DNA of 64,000 bases from Atrina japonica (taxonomy: Eukaryota; Mollusca; Bivalvia; Pterioida; Pinnidae). Within the stretch, counting starts at the first letter, position 1. The number at the start of each line of letters is the position of its first letter. The stretch spans positions 124,001-188,000 of the forward strand of contig BROG01000371.1 in the NCBI GenBank assembly GCA_030159075.1. The letters run 5' to 3'. A program made the position numbers and the translations under genes. The notes under the pieces were generated by a model. It made no database searches. It was not told the DNA's origin and saw only the letters and a list, made by a program, of their open reading frames with translations. This document shows positions 1-28,881 of the stretch, one piece after another.

Positions 1-604
1 GGTAAAATTAATATTCGGGAGGAGTGCTCGTGTGGACTAGTCGTCTGGGGATTTCATCTTTAATTTATTCGTTATATTGTAATTAGTGATTGTAATTTAT
101 TGTGTATGTATAAATCATTTCTTGAGAACAATAAAAGAGTTTTTTATAAATGATTTTATCTTTCCTAAGGTAAAAAAGTTGATTTACTTTACAACATATA
201 TAAGCGTAAACCTACGAGTCCGAGTAGACGACCACTTTACTTTCTTGTACAACATTCTTGTTCAATCTGGTGACCACTACGCTACCTGAATCCATGTTTG
301 ACATTGTTGATTGGTATTGAATAATGTATTACTTAGAGTTAAAAGTGATTAATATACGGATTACCGAAACTCATTGTTTGTTTTTTAAAAAAAAAAAAAC
401 AAAAAAAAAACACCACTGAGGACTGTAAAAAGATTGAGGTTTACTGCATTTACACAACAGCCACACTGACTAGATGCTAATAAGATGAAAGAAAATTATT
501 GAAATGTTTCGCTAATGTTGTTTTTACTTACATCGAGACGTCACTAGTTCTGGGTGAAAAGTGGAACTATAGGTTCATTAGATAATCAGAGAATTGATAT
601 TATT
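1..604. other. intergenic, no gene seen
   Basis: AT-rich DNA with an A-rich run near 386-410. Only short chance frames occur; none has domain content or splice-consistent neighbours. Confidence 0.5.
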
Positions 605-866
605 TAATTTAGAATACAACAACTCCGCGGTAGAGTGCTCGATTCGCAAACGGAGGGTCGCCTCGGTGGACGCGGCTGACTTTTCCTGTCCTTAGGATGA
701 CGTCCCGTGTCACAGTAATTGTCGGAACGTTAAAGAACCCCCAATGTTCAGTGGCCGTAAGTGATGAGCATACACCAAAATTTGAAGCCCTTCACCCGCA
801 ATAGGTGACGTCTCCATATGAGTGAAAGATTATTGTATGGGACGTTAAATAACAATACAACAACAA
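605..866 (+). repeat. tRNA-derived SINE-like repeat, family A
   Basis: The head is tRNA-like (GGTAGAGTGCTCGATTCG). The body carries the marker phrases 'ccgtgtcacag' and 'cgttaaagaaccc', and the tail reads 'gtgaaagattattgtatgggacgttaaataacaa'-like followed by an AAC-rich run. The same phrases recur at 4082-4322 and 40712-40980 (inverted) and 59901-60075 (same strand), so this is a dispersed family. A Pol III-transcribed SINE is inferred from the tRNA-like head. Confidence 0.7.
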
Positions 867-1409
867 AAACAACAACAAAAACTACAGAATACGATAAAAA
901 ATAAAACGATAAAGAAGTCCGGTGTCTAGCAAGTGATCTGACAATTTTTAGGTCAGGTTTTAAGGTTGGTGAACAAGGTCATCTGAATTTCGACGGAACA
1001 CTTGCAACTGCAGAAGACGATTGAAATAGATTCTTTTGTTTACAATTCATTAAATATCAATAACTGTAATAAAAATGTTAATAGAATGAAAAACAAAATT
1101 ATATTTTCTAATCTAAAGGTACGTGTGAATTACTTGAATATATACATTTCTGGTTAAAATAAATGTGTTTGTCGGTCCTGTTCTGTTCGACATTTGAGAC
1201 ATAGATTGACCTAGGATTGTCATATTGCTATTATGAAATTTGCGCTTGACAATTTGAGTCGATAACAGTTTGTAAATTCGTGATTACGCACACAGAATTA
1301 CAGTCACGCGCTTATATACGTGATATAACCTTTCCAGTCTGATTACAGATTCATAAGAAAGCATTTTCTTTCTTGTTATCTTCAGAAGTCAACTATATAA
1401 AAATCTAAG

Positions 1410-1625
1410 AAACGAAAGTATAAATCTTCAGCATGTCCAGGATACATGTACACATTTGGTCAATACTGGACAAACACGGACCTCTGGAAATGCAGACGTG
1501 GGATCAAGTACTATGGAGGGTTAAGAATTCCCTGTTGCCAATTCACACGTGCCGGAAGTCCGGGCAGTCAAATTCGAATGAAATAAATGAGGAACAAATC
1601 CTCGTCAGAATTGGTACAAAAATCA
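1410..1625 (+). repeat. dispersed repeat family R1, copy 1
   Basis: It starts near 'cttcagcatgtccaggatacatg' and contains 'acaaacacggacctctgga' and 'gaggaacaaatcctcgtca'. The same ordered phrases occur near 10529, 38509, 53321, 53800 (inverted) and 56427. This copy runs directly into a long TA microsatellite. No coding capacity is seen; the class is unknown. Confidence 0.7.
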
Positions 1626-1637
1626 TTGTTATGTACA

Positions 1638-4081
<2,444 letters not shown>

Positions 4082-4322
4082 TTGTTGTATTGTTATTTAA
4101 CGTCCCACTCGAGAATCTTTCACTTATATAGAGACGTCACCAAATGCCGGTGAAGGGTTTCAACTTTTGGCCTATGCTCGGCACTTACGGTCATTGAACA
4201 GTGAGGGTTCTTTAATGGGCAAACACCTACTGTAACATGGGACCTCGGTTTTTACTCTCTCATCCGAAGGACAAGTATACGCCAGTTGAACTCGAACTCA
4301 CGACCTCTTGAGCACCCGTATG
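4082..4322 (-). repeat. SINE-like family A, inverted copy
   Basis: It reads from the tail ('tgttatttaacgtcccact') through 'gagggttctttaatg' and 'gggacctcggtttttact' to the tRNA-like head, in the order opposite to the copy at 605. It lies about 490 bp beyond the end of the fibrinogen-related CDS. Confidence 0.7.
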
Positions 4323-4732
4323 TTGTATTTCACTTATATATCGGGGAGGTTACTTAAACTTTCACAATACATAGAGATTTTTAGAACAGTAACTTGATTT
4401 TCCTAACACGAACAAATACGGATTTGTTTACATTGAGCTTATTAACTTCTGGTACTGTTGCTATGGGAGTAGTAGTTCGCGCAAGAAAATATCAACTGTA
4501 CAAATATGGGGTTTGTTCATTGATAATGGTAACGTCTGGTATTGTTATCATGGGAAAAGAAGTCCTGCTTTGTTTACTACGTCATCAGTTTCTGAGATTC
4601 GGATGGATTCGGAAAACTACTATATTATGATCTGGAAAGTGAGATCACACTCTGAAATCAACAGTATCAAAACTCGGAATATTGATTGGTATATAATAAA
4701 AAACGATATATGTACAAAGCAGCATGACATAT

Positions 4733-4738
4733 TTTATT
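4733..4738 (-). promoter_or_regulatory. polyadenylation signal of the fibrinogen-related gene
   Basis: AATAAA on the minus strand (TTTATT as printed), about 70 nt past the stop codon at 4810-4812. Position and strand fit the end of that gene; it is inferred, not proven. Confidence 0.5.
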
Positions 4739-4809
4739 TCCCAAATATAGTAAACCAATTTTAAGAATTTAAATAATAAGAAACTTTAACAAAACGAAAT
4801 ATTTCAGTT

Positions 4810-19233
<14,424 letters not shown>

Positions 19234-21813
19234 TATGTGATCTTAAGTCCAAGAAGATACACGCTCAGAAATGTTTCGGTCCCTGGCCGACAATGAGTGT
19301 CGAAAGATCACATGTCCAACTGTCGTCACAGACGTGAGTCTTCGGTCAAAAGGTTAGATAAGAAATGTTCTATGTCTAACCTCAAAAGTGCATGTATTAT
19401 GAAATGATTTTAGAATATACTTGTATGGTAAAAATATATTAAAAAATAATTGCAACTGCAGTTTATGGATTTTCGTATCATGAAATAGGATTTTAGAGGA
19501 AAACGGGGTACCGGAGTAGTTCTTCTGAAAAATAAATTTATGTTGCACTCTCTGTGTTTCCCAAATGACCCGATTTCATGCGAGATCAGCACTGTCTTGT
19601 TCGTCTGCGAAACTGATTTGCTATGCGGCTAAAAGGTCGATCAACTAAACCACAGGGTTACAAGTCAGTTAAAGTACAAAATAAATATATGAACTAAGTT
19701 GGTGCAAAATTGACATTGAAATGGAAGAAAACTTAGTCGAATATAAACTAACGAGGCGAATCAGTGGTCATCTCTTCAATGTAGAATGAACACGGGACCC
19801 TGAAGAACAAGCTAAAACAAACTGGCTGGGTAACCTTGAAACCCAGAACTAAAAAATTCAAACTACCTACTTTCTACAACAAATCACAATATTACAGAAT
19901 ATACTTTTCCGTTGCATAGCTATTTGTAAAATTACTTTCACTACCAATATTGTCCGATACACATAAGATGGCGGGCGGAGTAACCTTTTGATTAACATAC
20001 GGATAATTCTTCTCAATTTTTGGTTATGACAAGCTGCACTGCGAAAACGTTTTATTCTTCACTGGATAATGTCTTATGTATAGTGCCAGGTAGAAGCGAT
20101 TACTATAGTCAGTGTAATTTTAATATTATGCTTTATTTACCTAAATTTTAAACTCGTCCGGGTTAAGAAAGGGTTTACGAGACTCCACCATGCAAGCTTA
20201 TATGGATTTAACTACACTTCAATGATTAAAAACCGATCATCGAGTCCTGTCATCGCCAGTTATTTCTAGTTATAAATTGCATTATCCGGAGAGGGGCCCG
20301 GTCATGTGTAAACTCCTTTTTTAATATTTATCAATGAAATGTGTTCACATCAAACGGACGACATAAAATTACTAATCTTATAGATGCAGGCCGTATAGTT
20401 TTAACATTGGTTGTGAATTAAAAATATTACTGGCTCTTGAATTATTTTTGAATAACAGCAATTATAACAATACTTTTGTTAACGGCATTTGCAGACAATG
20501 GCTTATAAAAGGTTATATAATTTTTTATGCCCCTGGCCTGAAAAGTCTGCCGGGAGCAGCTAGTGTTTGGATCGTTCGTCTGTCTGTTTGTGTGGCTGTC
20601 TCTGTCTGTCCGTATAATCATAATATTACGTCCCGCTTACATAATTATAAAGTTCGGATTGTAATACAGTAACTAAACTTACACTGTAAGTTAATCTAAG
20701 GGCTGCTCTCACTTCACTGACATCACATGTCCCTGGGGGAGGTCAAAATGTAGGACATTGCAAAAATTTGTTGGGACCGGGGGCATTTGTCTTTCACAAA
20801 CACATCTTGTTGTAATTTAGGTTAACAGAGCCCAGTGCGCATATATTCGCTTACTAACTTTCATAACAAACTAATCGTTACCTCGCGCCGTCTCGCAACA
20901 AGCTGAGTCGAATATATTTCGATATTCTGTTGAAATACAGACAATTTCAATATACAGGAAATCATTATCTCCCTTTTCATGTTATCAATTATCAAATAGA
21001 TGAATTTGATTTTCGAAAGCAACTGAGATCGAAGGCAGATAAAATATGCTTGGATATGTAGGCTTGTATTGTTTTATTTGAGACTCCCATTACGCCTAAC
21101 TTTAGACAGTTCAGTTTATTTACCCATTCGGTTTATTGCAGGCAAATAAATGAGTTTTTAAAGTTTATTATACAGATTGCCGTTTTTTTCCCTTATTTTG
21201 TGATTAAAATGTAACGTTCTTGATTAGATTATGTACGCCATGCTATGATGCTTCTGTTTAATATTCATTTTATCTGTCATTATGAGATGTTTCCATTCGC
21301 AATTTTATACAATGTATATTTTATCGATAAATCACGGATTCAGTTTTAAAATGACTAATTATTGATTAAATTGAGCACGTACACTGTTGAAACAGACTAT
21401 AATTGGAAAAACCCGTTGACAGACGTTTTGAATGTATCTGATCAAATGGCCAGTGAATACAGCACCTCCGTGTGCTGACTACTGTAACCATCAAATCTAA
21501 AACAAAGTATAGGTGAGCTTTTTCAATGTCATTTAGAAATGCTACTAATATAAACATGGTTATTATAAAATGTTTACGAATACGTCCGTGTTTACGTTGA
21601 ACATAGAATGGAATGGAAATGAATATCGAAATTTGAACAGTAACGGAATTGCACAAATGCATTTTAATTTTCGTCGTATTGAATTGTATGTTCTCCATTT
21701 AAACATAGTAAATTATTGTTAAATGCTTCTCTGTATCGCTCGATATCATAAACCGACTTGGAAATATTCATATCTTTCCACGTTATTAAATTACATTTTT
21801 TCCCTTGCAGTTC
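19234..21813. other. intergenic space between divergent genes
   Basis: It separates the start of the minus-strand fibrinogen-related gene from the first plus-strand F-box gene, so both promoters probably lie here. No TATA box could be assigned. It includes the repeat at 20521-20815 and probably an unlocated noncoding first exon of the F-box gene. Confidence 0.45.
20521..20815. repeat. dispersed mollusc-type repeat (atgcccctggcctg ... ggcatttgtctttcacaaac)
   Basis: It starts 'tttttatgcccctggcctga' and ends 'gggggcatttgtctttcaca' + 'aacacatcttgtt'. The ends are partly complementary (TGCCCC / GGGGCA). I recognise this style of repeat from mollusc sequences; it needs a database match. Confidence 0.55.
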
Positions 21814-22974
21814 ATGAAAATGGCGGATGAAAGTAATTCTGATGTAGGATGGGGAAGTCTATTTCCGCATATCATTGTTGATATTTTTAAAAATCTTGAT
21901 ATAAGAGACAAATTCAGAACTTCGTTGGTATGTAAATCTTGGTTTCAATGTGCGCACGCACCGGAAGTATGGCGGAATGTTTATATTAATATGAAAAAAC
22001 GCTGTCACGTAAATGGAGTACCAAAACTCATGGAAAAACATGGATGTCACTTTCAAATCTTGAAGCTGACTGTAAATCAAAGCGAACAAAGACACATAAA
22101 AACAGCATGTGAAATTTTATACTATTTCTGCGTTACCAAGGAAACGCAATTGTCTTCACTCACCATTCAACTCGCTGGTGTTAGTCTCGGACACGAGGTT
22201 CTTCTGTTTGATTCATTAAAGCGTTTGTTTGAAAAATATACAATCGGGAACGATCACAAATATCTGCGTCATTTTGGACTTCATGGAAAATCATTAGCTT
22301 TTGAAGACAGTGTGTATGCGTCGCTTGCTGATAATAATCCGAAAATCGAGTGCGTTGATTTGTGCATCGGATGCATCGGTAAACCGTATTCCAAAATGTC
22401 GCAAAAATCCCTCGTCAATTTTGCTCAGAAATGTCAGTACCTTCAGGAGATTTCCACATATCTACAGTCCATGAGTGACCGTTTCCTACTGGAATTAGCA
22501 TCGGACGAAAGAGTCCACATAAGGAAATTGAATATAATTTGTCAACAAAATACTGCGTTCGTGGATTTGACTTCTTCATCTTGGCAAATCTTAATGTCAA
22601 GGTCGCCAACAATGACCGTATCCGTTGTCATTGACGACAACTTTAGTCAGGAACAAATACAAGCTATTCTTAAACCTGACATTCCGGTCACCGAAATATC
22701 AATGGTTCGTTATGAAGTTAGCAGCGAGGACATCAATTACATTGAAAAATATTTCAAACATACACTTAAAAAATTCCAGGCATTTGTCGCAGTAAAGGGG
22801 AGTAATTGCGCAATAGATGACGCACTTATATCCTTGGCAACAAACTGTATAAAACTTTCGTCGTTGTACATTTTTGTTTCTTTGCAAAAGCAGACGATTC
22901 ACACCATTTTGGACGTGTTACCGGATATGAAAAGACGGGAAACTTACATGTTGTCCCAGTCTAGTATATTTTAG
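21814..22974 (+). CDS. F-box protein, FBXO39/FBXO33-like, paralogue 1
   Basis: A one-exon frame of 386 residues from ATG 21814; ATG 21820 (gaaaATGG, strong context) is two codons in. CCCTTGCAG ends at 21810, a good splice acceptor, so a noncoding upstream exon is likely. F-box: LFPHIIVDIFKNLDIRDKFR then SLVCKSWFQCA and PEVW (about 16-55). The rest is leucine-rich with LRR-like spacing and carries ILKPDIPV (about 287-294) and a Leu/Cys-rich end (LISLATNCIKLSSLYIF). F-box proteins tie substrates to SKP1-CUL1 ubiquitin ligases; the LRR-like part would choose the substrate. The layout resembles FBXO39 and FBXO33, as I recall them, and is shared with the genes at 39211 and 44310. The frame is intact and looks functional; substrate unknown. 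Confidence 0.85.
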   Translation: MKMADESNSDVGWGSLFPHIIVDIFKNLDIRDKFRTSLVCKSWFQCAHAPEVWRNVYINMKKRCHVNGVPKLMEKHGCHFQILKLTVNQSEQRHIKTACEILYYFCVTKETQLSSLTIQLAGVSLGHEVLLFDSLKRLFEKYTIGNDHKYLRHFGLHGKSLAFEDSVYASLADNNPKIECVDLCIGCIGKPYSKMSQKSLVNFAQKCQYLQEISTYLQSMSDRFLLELASDERVHIRKLNIICQQNTAFVDLTSSSWQILMSRSPTMTVSVVIDDNFSQEQIQAILKPDIPVTEISMVRYEVSSEDINYIEKYFKHTLKKFQAFVAVKGSNCAIDDALISLATNCIKLSSLYIFVSLQKQTIHTILDVLPDMKRRETYMLSQSSIF

Positions 22975-23069
22975 TACTGATACTGGTGACTCGTTGTATA
23001 ATTCCGAAAAATCAATGTCTGTTCAATGTACGACAATTTCATATAAATAGGTAATTCTCTTAGTAAGGG

Positions 23070-23190
23070 CTCTGACGGTGATCTAGTGGTAAAGCATTCA
23101 ACTCCCAATCTAAAGGTATTGGGCTCGATTCCCTGTATCGGGTCATACCCAATCTCTTACAGAGGATTGTTGGTCCTTGCTCTCCTCAAC
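23070..23190 (+). repeat. tRNA-derived SINE head, family D, copy 1
   Basis: A-box-like TGATCTAGTGG and B-box-like GGGCTCGATTCCC are spaced as in a tRNA, followed by 'tatcgggtcatacccaa'. The same arrangement is at 43935. The tRNA fold is not complete, so this is a SINE head and not a tRNA gene. Confidence 0.7.
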
Positions 23191-24261
23191 AATCTCCGTC
23201 AACGTATAAAAAGAAGTCCCAAAACACGTCGTCATGTAACCAACAGAATGTATATAAAAACCAAATTACACAGAGTAAGGAAACTTTTCGCAAAATTATA
23301 GTTCCTATATTTATATCCATTTTAAAAAAAAAGTATTTTCACCTCAAATAATATTTTTTCTGTATCAGCACTAGAAAGATATGCAATGACCGATTCCTTA
23401 TAAAGAGCAAAATCTGTAATATAGTTATATATTTTGCCAGAAACGTTGACAGAGATTGTTGAGTACAAGGGCCGACAACTGTGTAAGAGATTGGATCATA
23501 ACAAGTTCAGACATAAAAAGTAGTAGTGATTGTCGGGCTTCCCCAAGAGCTCGGCATGCGAAGTAAAAGTCGTGGGTCTTTAGGACGAGAATTAAAGCCG
23601 GCGTCCAATGTCACGGCAGGCGTGGAACGTAAAAAAAACATCACTGCGTTTGTCTCTATTTATAGCGCAGGCCAAAATCTGTGGCTCTTTACCTTAAACT
23701 TATGACTTCTCCATACAATTGAAAAATTCTTGGCGGGATATCAAACAATAATAAAATAAACAATCAGACCTACAGAATTCCCATGTTTCCAATCACCACG
23801 TGTATTTTATGCCACCTGAAAGTTGTTGATCGTTTATACTAATTCTGATCAAGGACCATACTTGATGTTTTGTTTTGGATTTTTAAAAGCGGACTAACGG
23901 CGAGACTGACCGGTTGACAGAAGTGCTCACTCCTTCATTTTCAGAGCTCCTTTGTTTGTCTAATATTCACTATGCCGTATGCATGTATTGTTTTAAGGAC
24001 TTTGTTACGATGAAAACTTTGAGATCTGCGATTTCCTATATAATGTACGATGTCCATTATTAGGTAACGCAAATACAAAAAACGTGATGTAGTTCCACGT
24101 GCAGCTTATTTTCTAATCCGTTCCTCTGTTGCTGCAATGCCGTCAGTTATTCGTGTTGCACTTGATTTACACTATGTCAAAACAGCCATCGACAAATAAA
24201 AAACTGACAGGCATGTTAGTTGAAGTTTTAAGTTATCTAAATATATTTATACAAATATCTA

Positions 24262-24568
24262 TGCAGATAAATTATTTCATAAATTTTTTATTTATTTATT
24301 ATATTATTAAAATTTTTTTAATTAAATTATTTATTTTTAATTATTTTAATAATTTATTTTTTATATATTATATTTCAGATATAATATTATATTATTTTTT
24401 AAATTTTTAATTTTTATATATTATTTTTTTTATTATAAAATATATTTTATTTATTAATTATTATATATATTATTTTATATTTTAATTTATTTTTTTTATA
24501 TATTTATTTTTATATATTATATATTTATTATTATAATTTTTAAATTTAATTTATTTTTATTATACAGG
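24262..24568. repeat. A/T-only low-complexity block
   Basis: About 300 bp that is almost wholly A and T, with very few C or G, in irregular TTTATTTATT/TATATT patterns and not a simple repeat. Confidence 0.85.
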
Positions 24569-24895
24569 AGAAAAAATATTTTAAACATTTACTGGTCATA
24601 GGCTATGAAAGTAGGGGGGGGGGCTAAACCAACTTAAAACACACACACACGCCAGAAACGTCTGGGGGCTAAGCCTCGCCCCCGGTTCAGACGCCTATGC
24701 TGGTAAATACCACTATTATTGGATTCTGACAGCAAAAACGATAAAACGCTCAATTTACAAACAAAGAAAGACAACTCAAATTATTACCATTTAGAATCTA
24801 AAATTGCTTTTCGAAATATCAATTTTTATCATTTTGTTGACTACTGTAGGATGAATAATTTAAGGAAACATTTTTAACGGATAGGGGTTGGCCTG

Positions 24896-24970
<75 letters not shown>
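24896..24970. repeat. compound (TA)n(TG)n microsatellite
   Basis: TATATATGTATATA... then a pure TG run. Confidence 0.95.
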
Positions 24971-24971
<1 letters not shown>

Positions 24972-25204
24972 CACAATGGTATGCATACCCATGGAATCAT
25001 CGGCCAAATCCAAAGGGTGCAATTACCTGTTTCCCCTATAGATCCACCAATTAGACTTCCGATTTTAGTCTAAACCCTTCGTAATTCTTTTGAAGTATTC
25101 GAGTCAAGATGTCTTTAATCCAAACGAATTCGGTTTAGTTTCAGTGCATTTTTACAAATTTAAATAAGTTTGGCAGAAGCTAAACACATTACTATATATA
25201 TATA

Positions 25205-26280
25205 TGTAACAGGGTTATGTTCCTTCAATGTCAAATAACTACATAAACCACTGTTAAGGTTCAGACGTATTTTATTTACGATTTTATGGTTTTACGTTTT
25301 TACCCTGAAAATAACAATGTAACAATAGTAAATACACAAAACATATAAGTTAAAACACATAAAAATAATACAAGCAGTTTCATAGAAATAACTTAGTCAA
25401 TTTCCACTTGTACATAATTTACAAAAGTGAAATTGTTTCAAAGGGAGATAATTCCAAAAATACAAAAACATAAATATTCTTCACTTATAATTATGATATA
25501 TAATTATATAGTTTCTATATGATACAAAAACTTATCAAGTATTTTCAGAATATATATACAAATGATTCTTACCCGTCTATGGGACCGAGTAAGGTAAAAC
25601 AAACAATTCCCTTATCTCATATGGTTTATAATCACCATTCTGTAAAAGTACAATTTCAAGTATAAGTAAAATGTATATACCAAATCTACAGATAAAAATT
25701 ATTGATCTGAATTAGATATAAGCAGGAAAATATAATTACTTTCTCTGGTCTTCAATATATATCTTCTTCTTTAACTCTTTTGATTATTTTGTAATTTAAT
25801 ATTAAAAACATGAAATCTCTCATTCTGAACTTTTACCAAGTTAAAGTGAATTTAGGATTATTAGTAAATAAATGCACTTACCAAATATTAGATGTTAATA
25901 GTAAATGTCTGACTGTCTGTAACTCAGGTCCTTTGTCTACTACCAAAGAAACATTTACCCAGCTCAAAACTCGGCGGGAAACATATTAGCCAATGAAATA
26001 CCATAAAACAAACACTAATGTCCAATATAAAATCTGAAGACAAACATCTCCAACTCCTGATTTAATTAATTGATACACAAAGAACCAAAACACTGACATA
26101 CCCTGAAGGCAATACATACACAAGACACATACATAGACAAAACACAATGACCACACCTGGACAAAACATGACCAAACAAACATTTAATTTTGTGTACATG
26201 TATCAATAATTAAACATTTAAAAAACAAAGTTGTTTAATTTAATTTATTTATTTAATAATACAATTTCACCACTGTCACA
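25205..26280 (-). repeat. 3' LTR of the retrotransposon
   Basis: 1076 bp, TGTAACAGGG ... ACTGTCACA as printed. Nearly the same as 36308-37388; the differences are mostly short indels. Confidence 0.93.
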
Positions 26281-26291
26281 TTCTCCCCCCT
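26281..26291 (-). other. polypurine tract
   Basis: AGGGGGGAGAA on the minus strand, directly before the 3' LTR: the expected plus-strand primer site. Confidence 0.8.
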
Positions 26292-26413
26292 GATCTAGGA
26301 ATGACGTCCGCGTCATTCAGAATGTGAAATTAACCTGAAATATAAAATGCCGTTAAAAAACAAATATGTACATTTTCAATGATAAAACTGATATCAAACA
26401 GTCAGATATTGAA

Positions 26414-27769
26414 TCACTGGTGACCAACAATGATGTTAATTAGAGCTTCAGACACCTGTTTCTCCATCCCCTTCAGATTACCCTCTGATGTGATGTTCTG
26501 AAGGTATTTAGCTCTCTGAAGCCAGTCTGGACAGGTACTCTGTTGCATCATAGCATAATCCTTTGTCCAAACAGGTTTTATCTTCTTCCTAGTTTGTCTC
26601 CGTGGTGCTGGAACTGGTGTAAGTTGATGTTGCTGAGGCTGCTGCTCTACAATTTCCTGTGAGTCATTCTCTTGAACTATTTCTTCTATATCATCATTTC
26701 TATTAGAAACTGGGTCATCAGGTTGTATCTGATTAGGAGCGTCCTCCTGCGACTCATTTTCTAAACATTCACCAGACACTGACTGATCGTCATCAGGAGT
26801 GCTGGGAATCTCACCGGTGTTTTCCTGGTTCATGACATCTGATATTTCAGTGTTGACTGTAGAGTCTTCTGTTAACTCTACTACTAAAATATCATATGTG
26901 TCATCATCAAGTTCATCACTTGATACACGTATATCTTTTTGTTGTTGTTCAAGAGGTTCCTTAGTCTGAGATATCCTTGGTCTTGGTACTGGAGTTGGGG
27001 AAGTTGGCAATTTAGACCCTATTGGTAATAGCAGATTCCTATGTAAGGTTCTGCATCTGCCTTGTCCATCTTCCCTCTTGACTCTGAAAACTGGAACTTC
27101 AATGTTAGGATGGTCCAGAACTATATATGGATGGTCTTCCCACTTGTCTGCTATTTTGTGTTTGCCATCATACGATACTATTTTAACAAGGACTCTATCT
27201 CCTGTTTTCAGTGTAGCACCTCTTGTCCTGATGTCATAACATGTCTTTTGCTTACACTGAGCATTCTTGATGGCTGTTTGAGCTGTATCATATGCTGACT
27301 GCAATCTCTCTCTAAGTTGTTCTACATATTGGGATGTACTCTTAGGCTCATCTTCACTGCACAGTCCAAATACTAAATCTACAGGTAAATTTGGTTCCCG
27401 TCCGAACATCAAATAAAAAGGTGAATATCCTGTAGAATCATGTCTGGTAGAATTGTATGCATGGACTAATGGAGCAACATGTTGTTTCCAATTTGACTTC
27501 TGGTTTGGCTCTAAAGTTCCTAACATTTGTAGCAAGGTGCGGTTAAATCTTTCTGTAATTCCGTTCCCCATTGGATGATATGGTGTTGTCCTTGATTTTG
27601 ACATTCCTGTAAGTTGACAAAGTTCCTTAATCAATTTGCTTTCAAAATTTGCCCCCTGGTCCAAATGAATTTTCTGTGGAATTCCAAATTGCAGAATAAA
27701 ATGGTTAAAAAGCACTTCTGCTGTAGTTTTGGCTGTCTGATTTTTGGTTGGTTGGTATGGCTTGAGCAA
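26414..27769 (-). pseudogene. integrase: catalytic core second half and C-terminal domain
   Basis: Holds the second catalytic Asp (HLDQGANFES) and the Glu (GITERFNRTL), then a GPY/F-like region (DRVLVKIVSYDGKHKIADKW ... HPYIVL) and an acidic, Gln-rich tail (about residues 260-400). The first catalytic Asp and zinc finger lie in the frame ending at 27705; a one-base shift at an A run (27740-27770) separates the two. I see no chromodomain. Confidence 0.85.
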
Positions 27770-28760
27770 ATTTGGTGAAATGGTCTGTAATCACTAAAAT
27801 GTTATCAAAACCTCCTTTTGATGGCTCCAATGTCAAATAGTCCATACACACAAGTTCTAATGGCTGTGATGTGGTGATGTTCACTAGTGGTGCCCTTTGG
27901 TTGTCAGGTGCTTTACTCTTGGTACACCTATCGCAAGAGTCTAACCATTCACATACATCATTATACATTCCTGGCCAGTAGAATCTGTTTCTGAGCAATG
28001 ACAATGTTTTCTCTCGTCCTGGATGACCCATGGAATTATGTACATATTCCAAAACAGTGGGTGTCACTTGCTTTGGTATGACTGCTTGAGAGTATGTTGT
28101 TTCATTTGTTGTTACTTCTCGGACAAGTATCTTATCTCTAACATGAAGCTTATTGAAGTTCTGGTTTAGGATGAAGTCCAACTTAGAATAAGGTATTTCC
28201 TCCTTTCTGGGCCGTTTCCCTGAATAAACCTTTGATTTCCAAAATGAAATGGTTGGATCATCATCTTGCAGCTTAGCAATATCAATAGCTTCCACTTTGT
28301 GTTGTTTTGGATCCTGTAGCTGTTGGCATATGCTTGGTTCAAATGACAGGCTCTCAATGTATGGTTGTGGGCTCCCCATGTGACAGATGGCTTTCACAGA
28401 ATCCATTGAAATAGTTTCTATCTCTGAATTAGTGGAGAGTCTGGAAAGTCCATCTGCATCTGCATTAGTTTTGCCTGGTCTGTAAATTATTTTAAAGTTG
28501 TAGGATGCTAAGGCAGCTATCCATCTGTGTCCTGTTGCATCTAATTTGGCAGACGTCAAAACATATGTGAGAGGATTATTGTCTGTATACACAGTGAATT
28601 CCCTTCCATATAAATAATCATGGTCAATAGAGTGGCAAGCATCTGTGTGCAGTTCAAATGATTCTTCGAAGTTTGGATATCCTAGAATGGGTGGTGAGTT
28701 GGTCAATGTTTGAAAGGCATTTTGTTGTGACTCCTCCCACTTCCAATTAGGTGACTGCAC
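27705..28760 (-). pseudogene. RNase H remnant and integrase N-terminal part
   Basis: The frame starts at the end of the RT connection. The RNase H part goes from ELHTDAC straight to [20 protein letters not shown]; about 45-50 residues expected between them are missing, which removes core catalytic sequence. The integrase HHCC zinc finger follows ([20 protein letters not shown] ... CDRCTKSKA), then the first catalytic Asp ([10 protein letters not shown]). Confidence 0.85.
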
Positions 28761-28881
28761 TTTCTTCTTACTTCATTTCTTGCCTACTGCCATTACATCT
28801 ATCAGTGGACGGGCAATTTTGGAAAAATCTTTGATGAACTTCCTATAGTATCCAACAAAACCAAGAAATTGTCTCACTTCA

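Larger units (their letters stand above)
23191..25204. other. intergenic, repeats and AT block
   Basis: No gene. It has SINE-body-like sequence at about 23500-23640 ('gtcgtgggtctttaggacg', 'cgtggaacgtaaaaaaaac'), an almost pure A/T block at 24262-24568, a repeat scrap at 24605-24700 ('gggggctaagcctcgccccc') like that at 42 kb, and a TA/TG microsatellite. Confidence 0.5.

Noticed and set aside
23070..23145. possible tRNA gene (A- and B-box-like motifs); also at 43935, 59901, 63830 and 41770
   Set aside because: Acceptor stems do not pair and the same strings recur with SINE bodies attached, so these are SINE heads.
27062..27298. plus-strand frames inside the retrotransposon (also 29500-29685)
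   Set aside because: They are shadows of the minus-strand integrase and RT coding regions.
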